From: Bacteroidaceae bacterium
GTDB lineage: Bacteria > Bacteroidota > Bacteroidia > Bacteroidales > Bacteroidaceae
DNA: 39,265 bases
Assembly: GCA_017524545.1 (NCBI GenBank)
Contig: JAFXVN010000011.1
Coordinates: 1 to 39,265 of the forward strand
Direction: 5' to 3'
Both the position numbers and the translations under genes were made by a program. Under the pieces are notes generated by a model that saw only the letters and a program-made list of their open reading frames with translations, did not search any database and was not told the DNA's origin. The stretch's first letter is position 1. Each line of letters opens with the position of its first letter. Of this stretch, positions 1-8,158 are shown one piece after another.

Positions 1-52
1 AAAGTGAAAAGTGAAGAATTATTTGCTTTATGTGTTTTTTTCCTTTCTTTTC

Positions 53-83
53 TTTGCTATGGTGCGAAAAAAGCATATCTTTG
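53..83 (+). promoter_or_regulatory. dnaN promoter
   Basis: A Bacteroidota-type promoter: TTTG at 53-56, then a 19-base spacer, then TATCTTTG at 76-83. It lies 45 bases upstream of the dnaN ATG. The leader between them carries a short repeat (98-116) that occurs again inside a coding sequence near 14.0 kb. Confidence 0.7.
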
Positions 84-97
84 TGGTGCGAAATAGT

Positions 98-116
98 AAA
101 TAGTAAATCGTCAAAT
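98..116 (+). repeat. 19-base repeat, copy 1 (dnaN leader)
   Basis: The 19-mer AAATAGTAAATCGTCAAAT occurs here and, identically, at 14006-14024 inside the endonuclease/phosphatase gene. Here it sits in the untranslated leader just before the dnaN start. Confidence 0.75.
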
Positions 117-128
117 ATAAATCTCTTT

Positions 129-1253
129 ATGAATTTCAAAGTATCAAGCACGGCTTTATATAGCCGTCTGACTGCTGCCAGCAAGGTGATGGCAAGCAAA
201 AACTCTATGCCTATCTTGGATTGTTTCCTGCTCGATGTCGCTAATGGCACGATTACCATCACTGCTTCCGACAGCGAGAAGTATTTCATCACATCGGTTC
301 CTGTTGTGGAGCAAAGCGGCGACGCTCGTTTCTGCATCACTGCCAAGACAATAATGGAGTCGATGAAGGAACTGCCTGAACAGCCTCTCAACATTGGCTA
401 CAATCCCGACACCCAGGAGGTGAAGGTGGTGCACAACTCTGGTTCGTTCGTTGTGATGGCTATGGATGCGGCACCTTATCCTATGGCAAAGACCGTGAGC
501 GAGGACGCTACGCGCATCGAGATGCCTGCCAGTGTGCTGCTCAACGGTATCAACCGCTGTCTGTTTGCTACGGCCAACGACGAGATTCGTCTGGTGATGA
601 ACGGCATTTATGTCGATATTAAGCCAGATTGCATTGTCTTCGCTGGTACCGATGGCCGCAAGTTGGTGCGCAACACGAACCGCACAGTGAAGAGCGGTCT
701 GACCGCTGGCTTCATCCTGCAGAAGAAAGTTTCTGCCATCCTGAAGGCTGTGCTTACGAAGGACGAGGAGAACATCACCATCGCTTTCGATTCAGAGAAG
801 GCGACCATCACCTCTGCCGACATGGTGATGCACTTCCGCCTCATCGAAGGCCGCTATCCCAACTACAATGCCGTTATTCCCGAGAACAATCCCTTCACCG
901 CCTGTGTTGATCGTCAGGCTCTGACCAGCGCTTTGAAGCGCGTCAGCGTGTTCTGCAACCAGAGCAGTGGCCTCGTCAAGCTCGAGATGGCTAACAACAA
1001 CATCAAGCTTACAGGTCAGGACAACGAATACGCCACACGTGCAGAGGAGTTCATTCTTTGCGAATATACGAGCAACCCCATCAGCATCGGCTTCAGCTGC
1101 ACCTTCCTGCTCGAGATTGCCGGTATCTTGGATAGCGAGATGCTCAGGATTGAGGTGGCAGACCCCAGCCGCCCGGGTGTGATACGTCCTGCCGACGACA
1201 ACCCCGAGGACGAGGTGCTCATGCTCCTCATGCCTATGCGCGTGGAAGAATAA
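129..1253 (+). CDS. dnaN: DNA polymerase III subunit beta (sliding clamp)
   Basis: Ring-shaped processivity clamp that tethers DNA polymerase III to DNA during replication. The 374-residue product has the usual length of bacterial beta clamps. It begins MNFKVSSTALYSRLTAASKV, the typical N-terminus of domain 1, and ends with the conserved LMPMR-type C-terminal strand, so it is complete. The ATG at 129 is preferred because the longer in-frame extension upstream runs back through the promoter and repeat. The DEDDh exonuclease gene follows 15 bases later on the same strand, then coaBC, so the three are probably co-transcribed. No anomaly in the protein itself. Confidence 0.97.
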   Translation: MNFKVSSTALYSRLTAASKVMASKNSMPILDCFLLDVANGTITITASDSEKYFITSVPVVEQSGDARFCITAKTIMESMKELPEQPLNIGYNPDTQEVKVVHNSGSFVVMAMDAAPYPMAKTVSEDATRIEMPASVLLNGINRCLFATANDEIRLVMNGIYVDIKPDCIVFAGTDGRKLVRNTNRTVKSGLTAGFILQKKVSAILKAVLTKDEENITIAFDSEKATITSADMVMHFRLIEGRYPNYNAVIPENNPFTACVDRQALTSALKRVSVFCNQSSGLVKLEMANNNIKLTGQDNEYATRAEEFILCEYTSNPISIGFSCTFLLEIAGILDSEMLRIEVADPSRPGVIRPADDNPEDEVLMLLMPMRVEE

Positions 1254-1268
1254 GGAAAAAAGGCAACG

Positions 1269-2039
1269 ATGAGACTCAAGCTCGAAAAGCCCATCATCTT
1301 CTTCGACCTCGAGACAACAGGTCTGACGATTGGCAAAGACCATATCGTTGAACTCTGCTATATCCGTCTGGAGCCCAATGGATGCGAGCGTGCCGAGACA
1401 TTGCGCTTCAACCCAGGCATACCTATCTCCAAGGAAGCCAGTGAAGTAAACGGCATCACGAATGCGGATGTCAAGGATTGTCCCACATTTGCAGAGAAGG
1501 CTCCAGAACTGGCAAAGGTCTTCGAGGGCTGCGACCTTGCAGGCTATAACAGCAACAAGTTTGATGTGCCGATGCTGACAGAGGAGTTTGCCCTCTGCGG
1601 CATCGACATCCATGTCAACGAGAAGAAGTTGGTGGATGTGCAGAACATCTTCCACAAGATGGAGCAGCGCACCCTTGTGGCTGCCTATAAGTTCTATTGC
1701 GGAAAAGACTTGCAGAATGCCCATAGTGCCTTGGCCGACACGCGGGCCACGCTTGAGGTGCTCGAAGCACAGCTCGACCGCTATCAGGACACCCTGAAGA
1801 ACGATGTGGCTTTCCTTGCCGATTTCACCCAGATACAAAAGGGCGTTGACCTTGCCTGCCGTTTCGTTTATGACGAGAAAGGCGTGGAGATAGTCAACTT
1901 CGGCAAATACAAAGGGCAGGCTGTCAAGGATGTCCTCAGGAAAGATCCGAACTATAAGGTGTGGATGCTGCAAGGCGACTTCACGATGAACACGAAACAA
2001 ACGCTCGAACGACTTGCATTGAAATATGCTGGAAAATAA
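1269..2039 (+). CDS. DnaQ-like DEDDh 3'-5' exonuclease
   Basis: Probable 3'-5' exonuclease of the DNA polymerase III epsilon superfamily (DEDDh type). The three exonuclease motifs are visible: Exo I FFDLETTGL with D13 and E15, Exo II NSNKFDVPML with D99, and Exo III AHSALADTRA with H152 and D157. These supply the residues that bind two metal ions. After residue about 205 there is a small C-terminal module (FGKYKGQAVKDVLRKDPNY) that I recall from other Bacteroidota exonucleases of this type. It lies between dnaN and coaBC, overlapping coaBC by 14 bases, which suggests translational coupling. Whether it proofreads for the replicase or acts in repair cannot be told from the sequence. Confidence 0.9.
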   Translation: MRLKLEKPIIFFDLETTGLTIGKDHIVELCYIRLEPNGCERAETLRFNPGIPISKEASEVNGITNADVKDCPTFAEKAPELAKVFEGCDLAGYNSNKFDVPMLTEEFALCGIDIHVNEKKLVDVQNIFHKMEQRTLVAAYKFYCGKDLQNAHSALADTRATLEVLEAQLDRYQDTLKNDVAFLADFTQIQKGVDLACRFVYDEKGVEIVNFGKYKGQAVKDVLRKDPNYKVWMLQGDFTMNTKQTLERLALKYAGK

Positions 2040-3225
2040 GAAGATAGTTCTTGGCGTTACAGGAAGCATCGCTGCCTATAAAGCCTGTCTTCTTGTTCGT
2101 CTCCTCATCAAGAAAGGTGCGGAGGTACAGGTCGTGATGACCCCTTCTGCAAAGGAGTTCATTACGCCCTTGACGCTTGCCACCTTGACGCAGAAGCCTG
2201 TCGTGAGCGAGTTCTTCGACCGCAGAGACGGCAGTTGGCATTCTCATGTCAGCCTTGGGCTTTGGGCAGATGCCATGCTCATTGCCCCGGCTACCGCAAG
2301 CACCATCGGGAAGATGGCAAACGGCATTGCAGACAACATGCTTGTCACGACCTATCTGAGCATAAAGGCACCTGTCTTCGTGGCACCGGCGATGGATCTT
2401 GACATGTATGCCCATCCTTCCACGCAGCAGAACCTCCAAAGGCTCGTCAGCTTCGGCAATCACATCATCGAGCCAGGCACAGGCTTCCTTGCTTCAAACC
2501 TCGAAGGCAAAGGACGCATGGAAGAACCTGAGCGCATTGTGGAAGCTTTGGAGCAGTACTTTGCCAAGCACCAAAAGTTATCGGGCAAAAAAGTGCTCAT
2601 CACAGCAGGCCCTACCTACGAGAAAATAGACCCCGTCCGCTTCATCGGCAACTACAGCAGCGGCAAGATGGGTTTCGCTCTTGCCGAGATCTGTGCCGAG
2701 CAAGGAGCAGATGTGACGCTCATCAGCGGCCCAGTCATGCTCAAGACCGTGCATCCTGCCATCCGCCGCATTGATGTGGAGAGTGCAGGCGAAATGTACG
2801 AGGCTGCGACGAAACTCTTTCCTAAGGCAGATATCACCATCCTCTGCGCTGCTGTTGCGGACTTCACTCCGAAGACGACAGCTGCACAGAAGATAAAGCG
2901 GAAAGGCGACAATCTGAAGCTCGAACTGCAACCGACCCAGGACATCGCCGCAGCTCTTGGCGCGGTCAAGAAGAAGAAACAAATTCTGGTGGGCTTTGCC
3001 TTAGAGACAAACGACGAGCTGAAGAATGCCAAGGACAAGATGGAGCGCAAGAACTTCGACCTCATTGTCCTGAACAGCCTTCAGGACAAGGGCGCGGGCT
3101 TCCGCCTTGACACCAACAAAGTGACCATCATCGACCGACATCAGGGTCTCACATCCTATGGCGTTAAGTCGAAGAAAGAAGTGGCAGAGGACATCATAGA
3201 AGAAATTGAAAAGTTAAAAGGTTAA
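2026..3225 (+). CDS. coaBC: Bifunctional CoaBC (PPC synthetase/decarboxylase)
   Basis: Coenzyme A biosynthesis: the C-terminal CoaB half joins cysteine to 4'-phosphopantothenate and the N-terminal CoaC flavoprotein half decarboxylates the product to 4'-phosphopantetheine. The CoaC half (about 1-180) shows the catalytic His74 in WHSHVSLGLWAD and the substrate-clamp motif PAMDLDM at 121-127. The CoaB half starts near residue 187 with KKVLITAGPTYEKIDPVR and FIGNYSSGKMG, and has AAVADFTPK with KIKRKGD downstream. At 399 residues it is full length. The last codons (EIEKLKG) are written in an AAAAGTTAAAAGGTT microrepeat that continues past the stop, so the very C-terminus may be repeat-derived. Confidence 0.96.
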   Translation: MLENKKIVLGVTGSIAAYKACLLVRLLIKKGAEVQVVMTPSAKEFITPLTLATLTQKPVVSEFFDRRDGSWHSHVSLGLWADAMLIAPATASTIGKMANGIADNMLVTTYLSIKAPVFVAPAMDLDMYAHPSTQQNLQRLVSFGNHIIEPGTGFLASNLEGKGRMEEPERIVEALEQYFAKHQKLSGKKVLITAGPTYEKIDPVRFIGNYSSGKMGFALAEICAEQGADVTLISGPVMLKTVHPAIRRIDVESAGEMYEAATKLFPKADITILCAAVADFTPKTTAAQKIKRKGDNLKLELQPTQDIAAALGAVKKKKQILVGFALETNDELKNAKDKMERKNFDLIVLNSLQDKGAGFRLDTNKVTIIDRHQGLTSYGVKSKKEVAEDIIEEIEKLKG

Positions 3226-3237
3226 AAAGTAAAAAAT
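3207..3237 (+). repeat. AAAGTTAAAAGG-type microrepeat at the coaBC stop
   Basis: A run of AAAAGTT/AAAAGGTT/AAAAAGT units spanning the last codons and stop of coaBC. The same family, on the other strand, fills the lspA-dksA gap at 24656-24690 (units of CTTTTTAACCTTTCAA). Confidence 0.6.
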
Positions 3238-3241
3238 AACT

Positions 3242-4156
3242 ATGAGACATCGTCTTATTCTTCTTGTTTTTATCGCATCCATCTTTTCACCTTTTCACCT
3301 TTTCACTTTTTCTCAAGAGCTGGATGCCCGTGTTACCATCAACCATGCACAGATTGAGAACACGAGGACAGAGGTGTTCGATGCCCTGCAGACGAAGCTG
3401 ACGGACTTCCTCAACAACCACAAGTGGACGGAGATTCCTTTCCGCGAGAATGAGAAGATTCAGTGCAACTTCAACATTACGGTCAACACCTACAAACAGG
3501 AAGAAAACTCCTTCGAGTGTTCGTTGCTTATGAGCAGCAGCCGTCCCGTCTATGGCAGCACCTACAACACTGTCACATACTCTGTGAACGATGGGGACTT
3601 CACTTTCGTCTTCGGCGAGTTCGACCAGCTGGAGTATCAGGAGAACCAGATAGACAACAACCTTGTCGCGCTACTTGCCTACTATGCCTATATGATTATC
3701 GGCATGGATCTTGATACGATGGCTCCTATGGGCGGCACCGACTGCTTCCATATTGCCGAGGACATCGCCACGGCTGGCGACAACCTCGGCTTCCCCGGCT
3801 GGAAACCTTTCGGCGACAGTGGCAACCGCTTCGGCTTGCTCAACGACTACATGGACGGTGCAATGGAAGGTATGCGCGAGTTCAACTACATCTACCATCG
3901 CAAAGGGCTCGACCGCATGGTCGAAGCGCCCGATAGTGCCCGGGCTGCCATTGCCGATGCCTTGGATTTGCTTCGGGAAGCAAACAGGGCAAAGAGCATG
4001 ACCAGAGTAGCACAGCTCTTCACCGAATACAAGCGCGACGAACTGGTCAGCATCTTCGCCAAGAAGGGCACAAAGGAAGAGAAGGAAAAGGCCTACGAAA
4101 CCTTCTTTGCCATCGATGCCTCGCAGAACAACACCTGGGAGAAGATTAAGAAATAG
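3242..4156 (+). CDS. porD: DUF4835 family protein (type IX secretion PorD-like)
   Basis: Secreted or periplasmic protein of the DUF4835 family, which current annotation links to the type IX secretion system as PorD. The 304-residue sequence has an N-terminal signal peptide (hydrophobic to about residue 24, then QELDARVTIN, the usual start of the mature protein). Family signatures seen are SSRPVYGSTYNT, LLAYYAYMIIGMDLDTMAPMGG and the C-terminal NNTWEKIKK. It follows coaBC after 16 bases; coaBC-DUF4835 adjacency is common in Bacteroidota. The signal-peptide segment SPFHLFTFS is encoded by three exact copies of an 8-base unit (CTTTTCAC, 3283-3306). The secretion role is inferred from family knowledge only. 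Confidence 0.85.
   Translation: MRHRLILLVFIASIFSPFHLFTFSQELDARVTINHAQIENTRTEVFDALQTKLTDFLNNHKWTEIPFRENEKIQCNFNITVNTYKQEENSFECSLLMSSSRPVYGSTYNTVTYSVNDGDFTFVFGEFDQLEYQENQIDNNLVALLAYYAYMIIGMDLDTMAPMGGTDCFHIAEDIATAGDNLGFPGWKPFGDSGNRFGLLNDYMDGAMEGMREFNYIYHRKGLDRMVEAPDSARAAIADALDLLREANRAKSMTRVAQLFTEYKRDELVSIFAKKGTKEEKEKAYETFFAIDASQNNTWEKIKK
3283..3306 (+). repeat. 3 x 8-base tandem repeat in the porD signal peptide
   Basis: Three exact copies of CTTTTCAC (3283-3290, 3291-3298, 3299-3306). The total of 24 bases keeps the frame, but gain or loss of one unit would shift it. Confidence 0.85.
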
Positions 4157-4208
4157 GCAGGTTGTGTTACTTAAACGGGGCTGTGCCATATTACAATCAA
4201 TAGCTTTT

Positions 4209-4294
4209 AACCACGAATTGCACGAATTACACGAATAGTTGTCAGTTGATAATCAGAGACGGGACAATTAGTGTAATTCGTGCAATTCGTGGTT
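4209..4294. repeat. CACGAATT inverted repeat between convergent genes
   Basis: A perfect 24-base inverted repeat (arms 4209-4232 and 4271-4294, 38-base loop) made of CACGAATT-type 8-9 base units. It lies between the 3' ends of porD (+) and uvrB (-), where a large stem could act as a bidirectional terminator. Related degenerate arrays occur at 12729-12763 (CGGATTGAG units) and 18846-18911. Confidence 0.75.
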
Positions 4295-4310
4295 TAATGA
4301 ACGCAGTACG

Positions 4311-6353
4311 TTATGTTTTGCATTGCTCCAGTTCTGCTTGCAGGCGGAGCATTTCGTCGCGGAGGAGGGCGGCTTCGACGAACTCCATCTTCTTGGCTGC
4401 TTCCTCCATCTTGCGCTTAAGGCTCGCTATGCGTTTCTTTTTTTCATCAATAGTAAGGGTACCCTCTCCCTGGCCTTCCGCCAAAGAGGATGGGGATTCG
4501 GCAACGGCGAGTACTCCCTCCCCAATGTCCCCATCGTAGAGCGTCTGTTCTCCCCTCTTTTGGAGGGGCTGGGGGAGGCTGTTTTTCCTTATCTGCGTGG
4601 GCGTGATGTGGTGTTCGGCATTGTAGCGGAGCTGCTTCTCGCGGCGGCGGTTGGTCTCGTTGATGGTCTTTGCCATGCTTTCAGTCATGCTGTCGGCATA
4701 CATGATGGCCTTGCCGTGTACATTGCGGGCGGCGCGGCCGATGGTTTGTGTCAGGCTCCGATGGTTGCGCAGGAAGCCCTCCTTGTCGGCATCGAGGATG
4801 GCAACCAAAGAGACTTCCGGCAGGTCGAGACCCTCGCGCAGGAGGTTCACGCCGACAAGCACGTCGTATTTGCCTGCCCGAAGTTCACCGATGATGCGCA
4901 CGCGATCCAATGTGTCAACGTCGCTATGGATGTAAGCTGTTTGGATGCCCATGCCAAGCAGGTATTCCGTCAGCTCTTCCGCCATGCGTTTCGTGAGCGT
5001 CACCACCAAAACGCGCTCTTTCCTTTCGACGCATTGCTGAATCTCTTCCATGAGGTCATCGACCTGGTTCTCTGTGGGGCGCACTTCAATGGGAGGGTCG
5101 AGAAGCCCTGTCGGACGGACGACTTGCTCCACCACAACACCTTCGCTCTCCGCAATCTCATAGTCGGCAGGCGTGGCGCTGACGTAGATGACCTGATGCG
5201 TCATCTCCTGGAACTCCTCGAACTTCAGCGGACGGTTGTCCTTGGCGGCAGGTAGGCGGAAACCATAGTCCACGAGCGCCGTCTTGCGGGCTTGGTCGCC
5301 GCCGTACATGGCATGAAGCTGCGGCACGGAGACATGGCTTTCGTCTATGACGAGCAGGAAGTCCTTTGGGAAGAAATCGAGCAAGCAATAGGGGCGAGTG
5401 CCGGGGGAGCGTCCGTCGAAGTAGCGGCTGTAGTTCTCGATGCCGGAGCAGTGTCCAAGCTCGCGAATCATCTCGATGTCGTAGGTGACGCGCTCGTGCA
5501 AGCGCTTTGCCTCAAGCTCTTTGCCCTGACGCTCGAAGAAGGCAACCTGCTCGCGTAGGTCGTCTTGAATCTGCACGATGGCACGCTCCTGGGCATCCTT
5601 CGAGGTCATAAAGAGGTTGGCAGGATATACCTTATAGCTGTCGTATGACTGTATGCGCACGAGACGCTCTGCATCAAGTTCTTCCAAACTCTCTATCTCG
5701 TCGCCCCAGAAGGTGACGCGCAGCAGGAAGTCGCTGTAGGCAAGGGCTATGTCAATGGTGTCGCCCTTGACGCGGTACTCACCCCGGGAGAGGGTAATGT
5801 CGTTGCGGACATATAGCAGTTCGTTGAGTCGGCGCAGCAGTTCGTTGCGGTCAAGCTCCTGCCCGACGTGCAGTTCCAGAAGGCTTTCATAGAAGGTGGA
5901 GGGGTTGCCCATGCCGTAGATGCACGACACGCTGCTCACGACGATGACATCCGACCTCCCCGATAGCAGGGCGCTTGTGGCAGCGAGCCTCATTCGGTCT
6001 ATCTCATCGTTGATGGCCAAGTCCTTCTCAATGTAAGTGTCTGTGGCAGGCATGTAGGCTTCGGGCTGGTAGTAGTCGTAGTAGCTGACATAGTACTCCA
6101 CCGCGTTGTGCGGGAAGAACTGCTTCATCTCGCCGTAGAGCTGTGCGGCAAGCGTCTTGTTGTGCGAGAGGATGAGCGTGGGTCGGCCGATGTCCCGGAT
6201 GACATTGGCGATGGTGAATGTCTTGCCGCTGCCAGTGACACCGAGCAGAGTCTGCGCCCTCACTCCTTGGCGGATGCCGTCGGTCAGCTGCCGGATGGCC
6301 TCGGGCTGGTCGCCTGTGGGCTGGTAATCTGATATAAGTTCAAACTGATTCAT
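4311..6353 (-). CDS. uvrB: Excinuclease ABC subunit UvrB
   Basis: DNA-damage recognition helicase of nucleotide excision repair. Visible features: Walker A GVTGSGKT (38-45), the damage-probing beta-hairpin region YYVSYYDYYQPEAYMPATDTY, the DEAD-like motif VIDESH, motif VI QTIGRAARN, and a C-terminal UVR motif for UvrA/UvrC contact (IASLKRKMEEAAKKMEFVEAA). At 680 residues it is complete. The linker between the helicase core and the UVR motif (about residues 590-635, SLPQPLQKRGEQ...SPSSLAEGQGEG) is written in G-rich palindromic repeat sequence, including a 31-base block matching the ssb leader at 27 of 31 positions. It has its own TAACTTTG box in the shared upstream promoter cassette. Confidence 0.97.
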   Translation of the reverse strand: MNQFELISDYQPTGDQPEAIRQLTDGIRQGVRAQTLLGVTGSGKTFTIANVIRDIGRPTLILSHNKTLAAQLYGEMKQFFPHNAVEYYVSYYDYYQPEAYMPATDTYIEKDLAINDEIDRMRLAATSALLSGRSDVIVVSSVSCIYGMGNPSTFYESLLELHVGQELDRNELLRRLNELLYVRNDITLSRGEYRVKGDTIDIALAYSDFLLRVTFWGDEIESLEELDAERLVRIQSYDSYKVYPANLFMTSKDAQERAIVQIQDDLREQVAFFERQGKELEAKRLHERVTYDIEMIRELGHCSGIENYSRYFDGRSPGTRPYCLLDFFPKDFLLVIDESHVSVPQLHAMYGGDQARKTALVDYGFRLPAAKDNRPLKFEEFQEMTHQVIYVSATPADYEIAESEGVVVEQVVRPTGLLDPPIEVRPTENQVDDLMEEIQQCVERKERVLVVTLTKRMAEELTEYLLGMGIQTAYIHSDVDTLDRVRIIGELRAGKYDVLVGVNLLREGLDLPEVSLVAILDADKEGFLRNHRSLTQTIGRAARNVHGKAIMYADSMTESMAKTINETNRRREKQLRYNAEHHITPTQIRKNSLPQPLQKRGEQTLYDGDIGEGVLAVAESPSSLAEGQGEGTLTIDEKKKRIASLKRKMEEAAKKMEFVEAALLRDEMLRLQAELEQCKT
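4552..4582. repeat. G-rich palindromic repeat inside uvrB
   Basis: A 31-base block with hairpin core CCCCTCTTTTGGAGGGG followed by CTGGGGGAGGCTGT. It differs at only four positions from the block in the ssb leader (13212-13242). It is read in frame as part of the UvrB linker. The neighbouring 4455-4500 stretch (CCCTCTCCCTGGCCTTCCGC) looks like a second element of the same kind. Confidence 0.75.
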
Positions 6354-6362
6354 ACTTCGATT

Positions 6363-6427
6363 TGCAAAGTTACGAAATAATTTTCAATTTTCAATTTTCA
6401 TCTTTCAATTAAATGTTGTATCTTTGC
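6363..6427. promoter_or_regulatory. Divergent promoter cassette, copy A
   Basis: A 65-base module between uvrB (-) and the charged unknown protein (+). Leftward -7 box TAACTTTG (read on the minus strand, 6365-6372) serves uvrB; rightward TATCTTTG (6419-6426) serves the plus-strand gene. The module matches copy B (8091-8155) at 60 of 65 positions. Confidence 0.75.
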
Positions 6428-6437
6428 AGCAAATTTA

Positions 6438-7274
6438 ATGAATCTTTATATGAAAGAAGAAAAGAAAGCCGCAAAGAAGAAGGTAGTGAAGAAAAGCACA
6501 GTGACGTTAGAGAGCATCCTCGACCTAAATGCCAGCAACATCTGGGATCTGGACGAGTACGCCATTGCTGAAGCATGGGAGAAGGAACGCGAGACGGAAG
6601 ATTTCAGCATCAGCGAGCCTAAACTCCTCAACACGATACGTCTGGCCTTCGAGGTGGTACATTATAATCCCGAAGACGAGCGCGATGTTGCCAAGTACGA
6701 GAACGGCGGTTGGGCGAAGGTGACGCATTGCCAGGAGGAAAAGGGCTGTGTGGCTATCCGCCGCAAGGCCATCGAGCGCATCACCGACCTCAGCTACGAG
6801 AACATCAGACACATCTCCACAGCTATGCTGCTGGAACTCATCAACCGCAACTTCGGCGGTGGCTGGGACTCGATAGCCTTAGCCATCCGCGACATCATCG
6901 AGTCCGGCTTCGAGATAAGCACGACGCAGCTGCCGGCAAGCCGCATCCATGCTCCGGGCGGCACGCTCGAGAAGAAGGTTGCGCAGGGCTTCGATGTCCT
7001 GGAGATTCCTAAGGGTACTTGGGTGGAGGCCATTTTTGCCAAAAAGAAAGACCCTGTCGAGAAGATTCGCATGGATATGCCAGAGAGGGAGTATGACGAG
7101 GACGGCAACCTCATTCCTCTCCGCGATGAACCAGAGGATGGTGAGGAGGTTGACGATGACAGCCTCGACAACGACGACACCTACTTCAGCAGTCTCACCC
7201 CTGAGGCCGATGTCAAGGACTTAGAGGAGGAGGGTCTCTCCATCGAGGATGTGGAGGAGAGCGAAGAAGATTAG
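6438..7274 (+). CDS. Conserved hypothetical protein, basic N-terminus and acidic tail
   Basis: A 278-residue protein that I do not recognise as a named family. Residues 5-20 are very lysine-rich (KKAAKKKVVKK), the middle (about 30-200) looks globular with NRNFGGGWDSIALAIRDIIESGF, and the last 60 residues are strongly acidic (EPEDGEEVDDDSLDNDD and so on). No signal peptide or membrane segment, so probably cytoplasmic. The basic/acidic layout could suit a nucleic-acid-associated protein, but that is a guess. The start could be ATG 6438 or ATG 6450; the -7 box ends 11 bases before the first. It converges with the TrmH gene, the two overlapping by 4 bases at their stops. Confidence 0.8.
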   Translation: MNLYMKEEKKAAKKKVVKKSTVTLESILDLNASNIWDLDEYAIAEAWEKERETEDFSISEPKLLNTIRLAFEVVHYNPEDERDVAKYENGGWAKVTHCQEEKGCVAIRRKAIERITDLSYENIRHISTAMLLELINRNFGGGWDSIALAIRDIIESGFEISTTQLPASRIHAPGGTLEKKVAQGFDVLEIPKGTWVEAIFAKKKDPVEKIRMDMPEREYDEDGNLIPLRDEPEDGEEVDDDSLDNDDTYFSSLTPEADVKDLEEEGLSIEDVEESEED

Positions 7275-8038
7275 CCCTGCCGCCGGCGGAACTCGGCACA
7301 GACAATGCCTGTAGCAACGGCTACGTTGAGGCTTTCGGTCGTAAGCGAGCCTTTCGGGAAGTTGGGGACATAAAGGCGGCGGCTGACATGCTTTGCCACT
7401 TCCGAGCTGATGCCGTTCCCTTCGTTGCCCATCACGATGATGCCCTCCGTGGAAAGCTCTTCTTTGTAGATGTCCGTGCCGTCGAGGAAGGTGCCGAAGA
7501 CAGGCATCTTCACTTTGGCGAGCACTTCCGGCAGGTCGCAGTAATGCACTTTCACCCTTGCCAAGGCTCCCATGCAGGATTGCACGCATTTGGGGTTATA
7601 GACATCTGCCGTCCCCTCCGAGCAGAGAACCTGACGGATGCCAAACCAGTCGGCAATGCGCAGGATGGTGCCCAAATTGCCAGGGTCCTGCACACCGTCG
7701 AGGGCAAGGAGCAACTGCCTTTCTTGTATTTCCAATTGATTGTCGGCCATCGACCATTGTGGGATGGGCATTACAGCCAAAACGCTTTGCGGTGTGCGCA
7801 GCAGGCTCGCCCTTTCCAGCTCTTCGCGGCTCACCTCGTCAATTGGACAATTTGACAATCGGACAATTTGACAATTTGTGTCTATCCATTCCTTTGTCGC
7901 TGCAATGTAGAGCGGAGTGGAGTAGGGCAGCAATTCGCCCACCAGCTTCGGCCCCTCTGCCACAAATGCTTTGTGCTGGAGCCGGTACTTGCGCATTTCA
8001 AGCGACTTAATCCATTTGATACGAGCCTTGCTTAACAT
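7271..8038 (-). CDS. TrmH/SpoU family RNA 2'-O-methyltransferase
   Basis: Likely S-adenosylmethionine-dependent 2'-O-ribose methyltransferase of the SPOUT class acting on rRNA or tRNA. The three SpoU motifs are present: NLGTILRIADWFGI, MGNEGNGIS and VPNFPKGSLTTESLNVAVA. The N-terminal 60 residues form the usual substrate-binding domain (FVAEGPKLVGELL). The 255 residues fit the family. Within the N-terminal half the segment TNCQIVRLSNCPI is encoded by four 8-base GACAATTT-type units, and PQWSMADNQLEI by a GGTCGATGG-type microrepeat, so two loops look repeat-derived. The target nucleotide cannot be told. Confidence 0.92.
   Translation of the reverse strand: MLSKARIKWIKSLEMRKYRLQHKAFVAEGPKLVGELLPYSTPLYIAATKEWIDTNCQIVRLSNCPIDEVSREELERASLLRTPQSVLAVMPIPQWSMADNQLEIQERQLLLALDGVQDPGNLGTILRIADWFGIRQVLCSEGTADVYNPKCVQSCMGALARVKVHYCDLPEVLAKVKMPVFGTFLDGTDIYKEELSTEGIIVMGNEGNGISSEVAKHVSRRLYVPNFPKGSLTTESLNVAVATGIVCAEFRRRQG
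7846..7877. repeat. 4 x 8-base GACAATTT repeat inside the TrmH gene
   Basis: Units at 7846, 7854, 7862 and 7870; three are GACAATTT and one is GACAATCG. A related array (ATTGTCAGATTGTACAATTG) lies between the P5-like and HU-like genes at 33100-33146. Confidence 0.8.
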
Positions 8039-8090
8039 GATTGAAAGTTGACAGTTGTCAATTGAAAGTTATAGGTTACGGCAAAGATGC

Positions 8091-8155
8091 TGCAAAGTTA
8101 CGAAATAAAATTCAATTTTCAGGTTTCAACTTTCAATTAAATGTTGTATCTTTGC
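8091..8155. promoter_or_regulatory. Divergent promoter cassette, copy B
   Basis: A 65-base module between the TrmH gene (-) and tamL (+), matching copy A at 60 of 65 positions. Leftward TAACTTTG (8093-8100) faces the TrmH gene; rightward TATCTTTG (8147-8154) faces tamL, only 4 bases before the GTG at 8159. Confidence 0.75.
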
Positions 8156-8158
8156 CGC

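Noticed and set aside
30-128. Upstream extension of dnaN
   Set aside because: It crosses the promoter and repeat, and the clamp family starts at the MNFKVSS residue.
792-2069. 425-codon minus-strand frame opposite dnaN and the exonuclease
   Set aside because: Antisense shadow of two certain genes; the long open frame reflects their codon bias.
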